Source of the DNA: Drosophila pseudoobscura
Taxonomy: Eukaryota; Arthropoda; Insecta; Diptera; Drosophilidae
Length of the DNA: 64,000 nucleotides
Assembly (NCBI RefSeq): GCF_009870125.1
Contig: NC_046683.1
Coordinates: 53,521,869-53,585,868, forward strand
Direction: 5' to 3'
In this document: positions 1-10,911 of the stretch, piece after piece
Numbering within the stretch: position 1 is the stretch's first letter
How the letters are laid out: each line of letters begins with the position of its first letter
Position numbers and translations under genes: made by a program
The notes under the pieces: model-generated
Told to the model about the DNA's origin: nothing
Databases searched by the model: none
The model's input: only the letters and a program-made list of their open reading frames with translations

Positions 1-1026
1 AGGCTTGACTTTCACCGACATTCAGGCAAGCGGCGTGGCGGCAACGTGGGGCAGCGTGGGGCACCTGGAGGAGTCATTAACCCGCTGGCTATGTAAAAAT
101 GTCAAAGACAATTTGACAGGAGGCGCCGCCGAGGTGGCGGGCGGACGGTTGGGCTTTAGACCCGGTTTTGGCCGCATGCGCGCCGTCGTCGCTGGAGTCG
201 TTGGTGAAAAGTGAATTTGGCCGCAAAATGCAGTTGGGCTTTTCACTTTCGTTCGTTTCTGGCTGGCAACCCGAGACTCTCTTGGCAAGCGGATGCACCC
301 ACCCGACCCGGCCGTGCGCACAAATGTCTAACAAGTAAATAAACCAAAGAGAAAGACGTAGGCAATGAACTTGCCAAGACTCTGACGCTGACACCATGAA
401 ATGCCATGCCACAGCAAATAATGGAAATCGGAGCCCCGCCCCCCCCCCCCCCCCCCCCCCCTACACACACATTTGGTTTCACTTTCGTTTCGCCTTAAAT
501 CGAGGATATACAATCGCCAAAGCGCCTAAACGCCTAAGCGCCAGTCGCCAAACCCTTGACTCATCTCGGAGCCTCATTTCATTGAGGCTTTCTGGTCGGT
601 CTTGAACCGGTTGCTGTTACTCATAAAAGTGCATTAACACTTCCTTTAGTCGTAAAACAAAAGCCTGACATTGGTACAGTTATAAACGAATGAACGAAAA
701 ACACAAAAAAAAAACAAAACCCGACTTGAACCCACTTGAACCTCCGCCCCTCCGATGCCGATTTCAGATGCGGAACGACCTTGCTGGAATCGAACGGTGG
801 GGGCGATGATCGACTTGATATTGGTAATGATAATGATGGTCACACGATTGCCAATGACCCCTCCTCACGCATGCCTTCCCTCCCCGCGCCACCGACCACC
901 GAGCACCGACCACCTCTGACGTCACAGACGGTTTCCGCCTGGCGATTAGGCCTAATGCTAAGTAGTACGGAAGGTCAACGTGGTGTGAGGGGGGGAGGTG
1001 AGGGGTAGATCTGTATCGCCACTCAC
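1..1026. other. Eip75B intron segment 3' of the E75A-type exon
   Basis: This is the start of the intron that follows the E75A-type exon on the minus strand; the splice donor GTGAGT occupies 1026-1021. It holds a 23-base C run (439-461) and no supportable coding sequence. The open frame that continues from the exon into this stretch is simply intron read-through. Nothing else recognisable. Confidence 0.7.
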
Positions 1027-1945
1027 CAATATTGAGCTCGGGCTCCCCCTTGACGGAACTGGCGACAGTTGTATCCATAACTGGGTACGACTTGATATAG
1101 TCCGGGGTCTGGGGACGCGAATCGGCGGCCACCACCACTATGCCGGCCGCATGGTGTTGCAGATTCCCCGGGGCGTACACCTGTCCCGCCCCAGTGACCT
1201 GATGGTGATGGTGGTGGTACATGGGGCTGGCCATTTGGGCCAGATGCTGCTGCTGGTGCTGCTGCTGCTGATGGAGCTGGTGTGGGTGTGGGTGTGGGTG
1301 ATGGGGCAGGGACTCGAAGTGCGACACCGCTTGGACCGCCTCGGTAGTGCTGACGGCGCCGCTCGACGACTTGCTCACGTAGATCACGCTGCTGTGGGGC
1401 GTCTTGCTCCCGCCGCCGCCGCTGCTGCTGCTGCTGGCCATGGGCACACCTGTGGGCGGCACAGTATCCATGTCTGTGACAGGTGCGACCAGGCTCCGGG
1501 CCAGATGCGTGGTCGGGGCGTGGCTGTAGTCCTGCGGGAAGTGTGGAGGGCACAGGCCCTGCTGCAGCTTGCTGTGCTGGTAGTAGGCCGACACGCTCGT
1601 GTTGGGCGGCAGCTTGAGGGCATTCTCCAGGTGGGAGCGCCCCACCAGGAGCTGCGATCCACTGGTCGTTGTGCTGGAGGCAGCCACTGTCTGTGGCTGT
1701 TGTTGCTGTTGTGTTGGGGCAGTGTTTACTGTGGGGACAACTGTGACGGCGGCGGCGGCTGCTGCTGCTGCTGCTGTGGTGGTGCTGCTGCTGCCCAGGC
1801 AGATCACCGAGGTCTTGGCGCCGGCGCCAGAGCCAGAGCCAGAGCCAGTGCCTGTGCCTGTGCCGCTGCTCGTGGCAGGACACTCCATGGCTGGGGCGGC
1901 ACTGCTGCTGGGCTGACAATCGGAACTGTCCGCGGACATGAGCAT
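1027..1945 (-). CDS. Eip75B: Eip75B (E75), isoform A-type first coding exon, N-terminal part
   Basis: First coding exon of the A-type isoform of ecdysone-induced protein 75, the haem-binding nuclear receptor orthologous to vertebrate Rev-erb. It encodes 306 residues plus one base. Recognition rests on the start MLMSADSSD, the block RSHLENALKLPPNTSVSAYYQH (in part), the segment around SLVAPVTDMDTVPPTGV and the end KSYPVMDTTVASSVKGEPEL, all close to remembered D. melanogaster E75A. The ATG at 1945 is preceded by ACAAA, a good fly start context. The reading stops at a GTGAGT donor with the frame open by one base, as expected before the shared exon starting EFDG at the first zinc finger, which is outside the window. 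Between the conserved blocks are low-complexity Gly-Thr/Ser, poly-Ala, poly-Gln and His-rich insertions that make the exon longer than I recall for D. melanogaster. VKGE near the end fits a SUMO acceptor consensus (inference). This region should form the disordered N-terminal domain ahead of the DNA-binding domain. Confidence 0.95.
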
Positions 1946-2450
1946 TTTGTCTCACGTTTTTCCAAGTATTTTTCTTTCTTTTTTATTCCCAATGGAATCT
2001 TTATATTCTTTACTCTTTTTGTGTGGTTTTTTTTTGGGGGGGGGGGCGCCTACACGGGCATTGTTGCAAAAAAAAAAAAAACAAGTCACTTGTATCCTTT
2101 TTTTGCACACGCAGTGGGGGCGGGCGGTTGCTACGGGTACGAAACGAAACGAAACGAAACACGGAGACGACACACACGACAATCAGTGGTAACGACGGAC
2201 ACGAGACGGAGCGACAATGCCACACGATCTGTACGTTGCGAGGCGCTGAAAATGATTGCGAGGAAAATCAACATTCGCATTGGATCTTGTTCAGTTTTTT
2301 CGGCCAGCCGACCCTGAGAGCCGAGCGTCGACCGACGAGCGTCGAGCGTCGCCGAGAGTCTGCTGCCGACGCAGGCAGCGCAAGAGAGCGGCAGAGAGCG
2401 AGAGAGAGAGAGAGAGCGTAAGCGGTGTGCTCTTGAAAACGAAACATGTG
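1946..2450 (-). promoter_or_regulatory. Eip75B: Probable E75A-type 5' leader and promoter region
   Basis: The stretch immediately upstream of the E75A-type ATG is expected to hold its leader and start site. It contains CG-rich direct repeats (CGACGCTCG type, about 2318-2352), AAAC-rich sequence typical of fly leaders on the minus strand (about 2137-2160), and a (GA)n tract at 2394-2418 that could bind GAGA factor. No convincing TATA box or initiator could be singled out, so the start site is not placed. The assignment rests on position and composition only. Confidence 0.4.
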
Positions 2451-5400
2451 GCGGATGACAAGGCATGAAAACAAAACACTGCTGGATCAACCCCAGAGAG
2501 AGAGAGCGAAAGAGAGAGAGAGCGTGGAGTGCGGAGTGCGGAGTGCGGAGTGTGTGTGTGTGTGTGTGTGTGTGAGGGTGTTGCTGCTGCTGCTCGCCCT
2601 GACAACAGCTGGGAGCGAGAGCGAAACACATGTCGAACCAGAGCTGCAGAGAGAGAGAGCGAGTGAGAGAGAGAGAGCCCAAGCCAGAGCCTTGCCTCTC
2701 GCCTCAAGGTATCTCTCTATCTATCTAGCCATCTATCCCCCGGTTAACGCCACGGTCTACACACAAAATATCGCCTTGGGGCCCCCCAGACCATGTGGTT
2801 CAGAGCCCCGTACCCGTGCTCGGGGTTCGTTCGGGGTTCGGTTCAATAAAACTTGTCCGGGGAGTGAAATTTATGAAATTACAGGCCTGCCCGCCGATAC
2901 AATTAACAATTATATCACTCCCCGGCTATAATGAGCCACCACCAGAAGATCATTGACACCCGCGAGTCGTTGACACTGGGGGAGCGGGCAGGGGGAGAAA
3001 AACATGTTGTACGGATACAATGTAAATCAAATATTTACAAGGCAATAAACCCAACGAAAAAACCTCGCCTAGGTCAATGCTTAAGTTATTTCCTGTATAC
3101 CGCATACCGTATACGTGCCCCACGTGCGGCGAGTACCCCCACCATATGCCTCATATGACCCATTCAAGGCTAGGGCGAGACTCTACACAGACGGAAGAAT
3201 CCCCCTCTCACACTCCCTCTCACTCTCTCTCTCTCTCTCGCGTAGAACCCAAAAATAATCTTTTGCTTTTCCATTTTCAACTTTTCCGCACATTTGTCCA
3301 TGAAAATTGAACAGGAACGGGGGCAGGGTAGGGCAGGGGTGCTGCTGGGTTTGTTTTTCTTTTTTCCAACGACTGTGTGTATGTGTGTGTGTGTTTTCCC
3401 GAACACGACATGTTTTTCCTTCTAAACAAACACAAAAATATATATCTTCGGGGGTCTCTCCACAGATGGGGGGGTCTACGGAGTCGGGTTTGGGGGTGAA
3501 TTGGGGGCTAAAAGGCAGGAAAAACTTACCTTTTCCTTGAGAGAACGATCTTATTGCCCAAGAACCCCAACAACCAACCCGGAGAACCCTGAGAACGCGG
3601 AGATCCCTGGGAACCCGGAGAACCCCGGAGATCCATGAGAACCCGGAGATCTCTGAGATCCCGGAGATCCCTGAGAACCCGGAGATCCCTGAGAACCCGG
3701 AGATCCCTGAGAACCCCGGAGATCCCTGAGAACCCCGGAGATCCCTGAGAACCCGGAGAACCCTAAGAACCCGGAGAACCCTGAGTACCCGGAGATCTCT
3801 GAGATCCCGGAGGTCCCTGAGAACCCGGAGATCAGTGAGAACCCGGAGATCTCTGAGATCCCGGAGATCCCTGAGAACCCGGAGATCTCTGAGATCCCGG
3901 AGATCCCTGATAACCCTGAGTACCCGGAGATCTCTGACATCCCGGAGGTCCCTGAGAACCCCGGAGATCCCTGAGTTCCGGGATCCCCCACTTTGACGCT
4001 TGCCTTCAGATTTCCCTCGTTCCTCCAGTTACCCCCAAAAACAAAAATAATCATCGAACGAACTTCCTTATTAATGCAATTTCAATAATGACCAAGTCCG
4101 AACCCTCCCCGTTGTCCTCCCCTGGCGACCCCGGGTTCAAGTGCAATGAAGAGACCCAAAAAAAAAAAAAATGATTATTGCCATTATATGATGCTTTCCC
4201 ATACACCAGACGAATACTCTCTCTCTGGTACTCTCTGGTGATCTCTGGGCAATTTCCAAAGAGTTTCTTTCGCCGTGTCATCGCCCATGATCACGAGGGG
4301 CGAGTGAACTCCTTGGAAATGTCATTGGCTTTCGCCTCCCTCTGTATCTGTATCTGTATCTGAAGCGCTCTCTTTTTATGCTGCAAAATGTCTCATTTTG
4401 TTTATCAGTGAACCAGAGAGCGGGTCCGGCCACGGCTACGGCTGCGGCTCCCCACTTAGTCACTCCAGTGAAATCAAAGTTCTCCGCCATGCCGGGCCGC
4501 AGATAAAGAAGCGAAAGACGCGGCGTCCCTGGGGCCGGGGGCTGAGGCCTGGAGTCGCCTTCAACCCGCCTCCAAGCACTCAATTGACCGATAAATTGAG
4601 AATGAGGGACACACGACACACGACCACACCAGAGACGACAGAGAAATGGTTCACTGTGCGGTGGCATCAAATTTTTTTTTGTTTCTTTTATTTATTATTA
4701 TATTTATTGTATAATCATTGACAATTGTTAATCGGACGGAGACGGGGACGGGACTGGGGCTGGGGCACGGACAGCTGAAGGCCCTACTAACACAACCAGT
4801 CCGGACGGATCGCTCTCTCTCTGTCTCTCTGTGCCGCTCCACTCGACAGACAGACAGACAGTTGAACGACTCTTTTATAGATTTTTCCTTGTGGCTTCTG
4901 TGCGCTGTTGGAGTTTCATTTTGGCAAAAAAGAACTGGGGACTTCAGAGCATGGCGACTACCGAAATATCCTCACTACTCACCAAGCTAGTGAGCCGGGG
5001 GTAAGCGATGGAGTTTCATTCAAGAGTAGGGCGACTTTAAGCCCATCTTAAGGGTGTAAAGCGAGTGAGCCGGGGGTCTATACGCCTCAAACCATTAGCA
5101 AATCTTTTGTTAAACAGTTTTCGGTTATACCCTGCCAGGAGCCAGCCAGGAACCAGCCAGAAGTCTATCAGGAGTTTAATCTGTATCCCAAGGACCTGGC
5201 ATATCTCCACCCTTGAAAACCCCAGACCCTGCATACCCTAGAACTCCCTCTGTACAGGGTATGCGGCGCATAAACTTCCTTGATAACTTGTTAACAATTT
5301 TTGTTTGGTTTTTTTTTGTGTTTTTTGTTAGTTTTTTTAGAACTTGGAAACCAGTTTTCGGGTCTGGTCTTGAATTGCGCAACATTTGAACTTGTCTGCT

Positions 5401-6295
5401 CTCATAGATCTCTCCCCCCTCTCCACCGCACTCCTCTATGGCTTTTCGGTGTATCTGTATCTGTATCTGTATCGGTATCTATATAATTAACGCACAATGA
5501 GAAGGTGCGTGCTCTGCCTGTCCGTCCGTCCGTCCGTCTGTCTGTCCGTCCGTCCGGTTGGTTCGCCGCGTTCATGAACTCGGTCAAATTGAAGGCCAAC
5601 TCATTTTGCGGCTTACGCACTACAAAAAAAATCTGCCTCTGTGTGTGTGTGTGTGTGTGTTTTTTTTGGGATTTTTCTGTGTACTCTCCGCGAGCAATTT
5701 AATTTTTTGCGTGGCTTCTTTTTTTTCGCTGTTCGCTGTTCGCTTTGGCTGGTTCTCTGTTTTGGGTTCTGGTTCTGGTTCTGGTAGGATTGTGTCGTTG
5801 ATTACGCATAATTTTGGGCCCTGCTGCCGCTGCCGCTGCCGCTGCCTCATGATGTCATGAGACGGCAGGGAGACGGAGACGGGCTGAAGAGATATGAAAT
5901 TTTTGTTTGAAGGCTGAGATGCCACTCGAGACAAGGAATACATATGTTTTGCGATAGGAAGTGGGAGAGTGGCGGAAGGAAGGAGATATATCTGATCTGG
6001 TTTAGTTTTTTTTGGGGGGGGGGTGGGGGTATGTTGGAGGGGGTTTAAGGTTCCTAAAAGTGTATGTGGGAGAGGGATCACTGGGCCACAGATTTAGCCA
6101 CAGGAGAACTTCCGTACAACAAAGATTTCTATAAAACCTATAGAATTCCGTATAAAGAATGCCCCTGAGATACGCTATAAGAAAAATATCATTCAAATGT
6201 CCTTAAAAGTAGGAATATTTATGGAAAAAATGATCAAGACTGATTGTTGTATATCACATTATCTTTAATAGATATATCTGTAGCGTAGATGCTCA
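2451..6295. other. Non-coding: simple repeats and minisatellite upstream of E75A-type exon
   Basis: Non-coding DNA between the E75A-type exon and its upstream neighbour. It carries (GT)n at about 2550-2572, many GA/CT tracts, the minisatellite listed separately, an ATCTGT hexamer run at about 5451-5482, (CCGT)n at about 5518-5554 and (TG)10 at 5641-5660. No coding exon could be supported; the open frames cover repeats. Confidence 0.6.
3573..3975. repeat. Minisatellite, about 18-bp unit
   Basis: Roughly 22 tandem units built on GAGATCCCTGAGAACCCG, with variants in which ATCTCTGAGATC or AACCCTGAGTAC replaces part of the unit. The unit is a multiple of three, so an open frame on the minus strand reads as a Gly-Ile-Ser-Gly-Phe-Ser repeat. 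That frame has no other protein features and is treated as a by-product of the array. Confidence 0.85.
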
Positions 6296-6736
6296 AAATA
6301 TATGGTATTATATGGTAAAGAATAGGCGAAGGTATAGAGGATATATCTTTGGTATGAATAAGTATCTGATAGGGATTTTTAGGGAGGATCTGATAGAGGA
6401 GATATGTACATATTTAGAGATCGTTGGATTGAAAAAGTATCTGATAGAGATATAGAGAGGATAGAGAATGGAGAGAGAAAGATTTAGAGATCTTTGGAAG
6501 GAAAAAGTATCTGATAGAGATATAGAGGGGGCAGAGGATAGAGAGGATCTGTTAGAGGAGATACATATTAGAGATCTTTGGATTGAAAAAGTATCTGTTT
6601 CTTGCCAAAGATCTATAAAAAAGTATCTGGTTCCTGCCAAATATCTCTAAAAAAGTATCTCTTTCCTGCCAAAGATCTCTAAATGTGTATACCCTCTATA
6701 CCTTCGCCTATTCCTTACCATATAACACCATATATT
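6296..6736. repeat. Long inverted repeat with about 50-bp arms and repetitive core
   Basis: The left arm (6296-6344) and right arm (6688-6736) are reverse complements with about three mismatches; both contain GAATAGGCGAAGGTATAGAG in one orientation. The core of about 340 bp is made of imperfect copies of a unit containing AGAGATCTTTGG and AAGTATCTGATAGAGATATAGAG, with copies in opposite orientation on the right side, so the fold extends inward. It could be a foldback or MITE-like insertion, or a hairpin-RNA source. No target-site duplication was identified. Confidence 0.75.
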
Positions 6737-9097
6737 CTCCACTTTTCAGGTTCATTCTTGCCAGATCCCATCTTTCAGCCCCGTCTGCCTGGCAGACACC
6801 TTCTAACCAGCTTCTTTTGGCTTTAAGTCATAAAAACAGGTAATCATTTTGGCCTGACGTAATGTTCCGGACTCTCCTGCGCAGTTTCCACCCGCCAACA
6901 CCCCCGCCCCCCCCATAAATGCTGTAATATGGGATAGTTTTTGAGAACTAATCGTATAATACAGTGGGCCTCTTATCGACGTAACCAGCGCAAACTCAAA
7001 TAATCATAATAAACAGGCAGAGACAGAGACCGAGAGAGAGGGAGAGAGGGAGAGGGAGAGGGCAGAGAGAGATAGTGACAGTTAGTCGGTTATCGGTGAG
7101 CGGCGTTATCATCAACGAAACCAAAATGAAGGTCAGCAGCACAAATTCCTCGGGGCCCGAAGAGTTCCCCCTTATCATTGTTCCTATATGCCTCTCCCTC
7201 TCTCCCTCTGCCTTTGTGGTTATTTCTGATAAAAATAGCCAAGGGAACAACACACATGGAGAAGTGGGTGGGGGTGCTCCCCGACGTGTATTTTTGTAGT
7301 TTCTTTTTTTTCGCGCAAAAGGTGAAAATTCGATAAGGGCTTTCAAGGTCCCACCCACAAGCTTTGGGTACAGGCACGGGCACGGGTAACAGGCGCAGGT
7401 CCCTCCTCCTTACATAATCTCTGCAGCGCGGCCCCACGTTTTTTTATTAGCCAAGGTCGCTGGTGTTTCTTGTTGTTGTTTCTTGATTTCTTTTCCTTCC
7501 TCTTTTTTTTTGCGCGCGTGTGCATTTCGTTGCTAAATTCTAAATCAAATAAATCCCCAACGCCTGACCCTGGCCTGCTGGGGGGGTCCATTGAACCCTG
7601 CCATTTCTGTGCCGTTCCCTTTCCCAAAAAACATTGAAATATTCAAAGTTGATCTGTTTATCAGCCCCTTCCCCACCCCACCCCCCCCTTTGGAGCGATG
7701 GATACCTGCATAATCCCCCCTCCTCGTAGTCGTTGCTTTTTCTACCCGTTTTTCCCAGAGGTGGTCTGTGGGCTCTGCTCTATTCCAGTTTGATGCCAGG
7801 GAATTTTCTAGCAAATTTCCCGCTGTCTGCTCCACAGCATTTACCATTTCCCCCCACCGTCCCCCGTCCCCCTCTCTCCCCCGTCTCTCTCTCTTGATCC
7901 TCTTTCATGTACTTGAACTCGTTTTCTCTTCCTCTTTTCTAGTCTTTTCTTTTGGGTTCTTTTCTATCTGCTTTGCTGTGCTCTCTGGAATGGCTGCCAC
8001 TTGGAGTTTGGGTTTCTTCCCCCCTTCCCCAATCCCCTCCCACGCTCTTGTGGGTTCCAGCTTTTTCCATTTTCCATTGTTACACGCGCATTATCTCTGC
8101 TGACATGCAACGGGGGCAGTGGCAGGAAACGCATTCCCTTATCAGGGGCAGGCAGGGAGAAAGAGAGAGAGGGAGAGGGAGAGAGCATTAATCAAAAGTG
8201 CCTTGGGGCAGACGCCTCCACTTGAGGCAACCAGCAGTGCCCGCGCTCGCGCTCGTTGCTGCAATCATGGCGCATTGAACGTTCAATGATCTATCCCAAT
8301 AGCAATGACCATGTTCCCCCCCGCTCCCTGCCCCTGCTTACGCCTCGGCTTTGAAAAGTGAACTCGACATTGAAAAGAAAAAGAAACAGCATCAACCAGA
8401 AAGCAAGGTTTTCCCTCGAGGGGTACAGAGCCTGGGGATACCCTATACAGCTCTCGCAGAAATGCTTATATTCCAACCCGAGGTAGGGCCCAGCATACCC
8501 TCAGCAATGCAGCAGCCGAGCGCATGGCGCAGCGAAAGAAAGAGAGAGAGAGAGCTAGCAGCAGCCGCAGTGCAGAGAGCGCCAAATCTGTGTGAAGTTC
8601 AAAGCCACTGCACTGCTTGCTATGATCTCCTACTCCCCCCACCTCCCGCCGACGATGCATCTCTCCCACACTTTCCTGCTCTGTTCTGCTCGTCTCTGGC
8701 TCGGCATCTGCTCGGCTCTGCTCTGCCCTGGCTCGGCTTCTGCTCGTCTCTGCTTTGGCTCGTCTCTAGCTGTGCTTCTGCTCTGCCCGGGCTCTGCTTT
8801 GGCTCGTCTCTAGCTGTGTTTCTGCTCTGCCCCGGCTCTGCTTTGGCTCGTCTCTAGCTGTGCTTCTGCTCTGCCCGGGCTCTGCTTTGGCTCTGCTCTG
8901 GCTCTGGCTCTGCTATGTTGATGTAGGTTCGTTTATTTCTATGGAAAGGCGGCTGCTGCCTGCCTGCCTGCCTGCTGCCTGCTGCGCTGCCTCTCTGCTG
9001 GCTGCACTTTTGCTTTCCCACTGCAGAGATTTGTGTTTGCGTGTGGATCTCGGATCTTTGGATTTTTCCACTCACACACAAAGACCAGAGCAGAAAC

Positions 9098-9130
<33 letters not shown>

Positions 9131-10400
9131 GAGACTCATTGAGGGTCTTTAACCCTTTAGGCAGTGCAATGCACTCCACTTCACTGGCTGACTGTCTCCC
9201 TACCTCCCTCCCTCCCTCCTGCGTTGTCTTGTGTGCAATTTTTTTTTTTCTTCTTGCACATTCTTCTGTGGTCGTCGTCGCCGTCGTCTTCGTCTTCGTC
9301 TCCTTCTCCATCATTCGTATCTATGCCTAGTTGCGTACATTGACTCTGCACAGACAGCGAGAGAGTGAGAGAGAGAGAGGGATAGAGGAATGTGGGGAGG
9401 GAGGTGGGAACTGCTTACAGTTTTGTAACTGTTATTGAGGGTTATTCGCACTCCACTCCACTCCACTCCAGCTGCAGTCGGCAGTCGGTTCTGCACTGCA
9501 CTCCTCTCTCCCTCCCTCTCTCCCTCCCTCTCTCTCCCTCCCTCTCTGTCCCTCTCTCTCCTGATCGTGCTTAGTGTGCCTGATAAGCTTTTGCTCTGCA
9601 GTTTATTGACTCGTCTCTCACTCTTTCTCGATCTCGATCTCTCTCTCTCGCTCTCTCCCTCTCTATCGGCCACGCATGTGCACTGTTGGCCAGGTTGAAT
9701 GCACTTTCTGCCATGTTTTGCACACAAAATTGGTAATTGCCGCACGTGCTTTCTATGATTATGCCAGCGGGCAGCGGCCAGCGGCCAGCGGCCAGTGGGG
9801 CCAGTGCTGCAACAGAGACACAAAACCTTAACCCCAACGATAGGCCCCCCACCCCCCTCTCTCTCTCTCCATCTCTCCTTTCTCTGCCAACTCCCGTTTA
9901 ATTGGCAATTTGCACTTGGACGGACCCCCCCTCTATGGTTGTGTGTGTGTGTGTGTGTGTAATAAGCACTTGAGCGCGTCCCCCTGAATTACAGCTTTGC
10001 ATCCGACATCCAGCAGATAGATTCGAACGGTAGTTGATTGCCATAGATACATGGATCGGATGCCTAATGGCCCAGTGGAGGGTTTCAATGATTTATGGGA
10101 GAGCAAAAGCACAGGTGCTTGGAAGGGGGAGAAAGAGAAACAATAGAGGGGGGGGGGATAGAAAGATCTTTATCGACAAATCCTAGGGGAATCCTTGGCC
10201 TTCTATCTGAAGGGAAACCGATGCGTGCCACAGATTAATAATAATTGCTGAAAATCCATAAAGTCAAAAGAAAATAAAACAAAAAGCCAAAAAAGCCGAA
10301 AAACCAAAAAAGAACGACAAAAATCAAAAGTCAGACAACAGAAGACACAGATACACAGATACAGATACACATATATTTGGCAACGTAATAAGATTATGCG

Positions 10401-10436
<36 letters not shown>

Positions 10437-10880
10437 TGAAGGGGAGCAAACGGTAAGATGAGGCTCGGAAAGCAGTCGCGGACTTGGTCTTGGACTTGAC
10501 TCCACTCCAAAGAACAATTCGTGCGAAAGTGAATGACCTCCATTAACCGCCATTAAGCGCAAAGAGGGGACCGGGACCGGGGCCGAAGTGGGAGTGGGGG
10601 CCACCAGAAGACTTGTCTTCGCCTCCCCGCGTCCCCTCTCCCCCCTTCGCTGTCTTCTCACTTCTCTTTTCTTTCAAGATTCGCCTGAGCATGAAACCCC
10701 TTTATTTTTCGAGCATAATAATTAGTGGACACAAACGAAAAAGAAAGAAAAAAAAAAAAAGAGTATCTGGGGGCCCCGTGGAAGAGAGTTTGTGTATCCG
10801 TAAGACCAGGCCCGAAATTGGTCTGATCGTCGGGGGGGAATTTTGAAACCTGTTTTGGCCACAACGTTTGAACGTGTTTA

Positions 10881-10911
<31 letters not shown>

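Noticed and set aside
998..2317. 439-codon plus-strand frame opposite the E75A-type exon
   Set aside because: It is antisense to the real exon and owes its length to trinucleotide repeats; it has no protein features of its own.
3551..4054. Collagen-like Gly-Ile-Ser/Gly-Phe-Ser protein on the minus strand
   Set aside because: Entirely produced by the 18-bp minisatellite; no signal peptide, splice sites or unique sequence.
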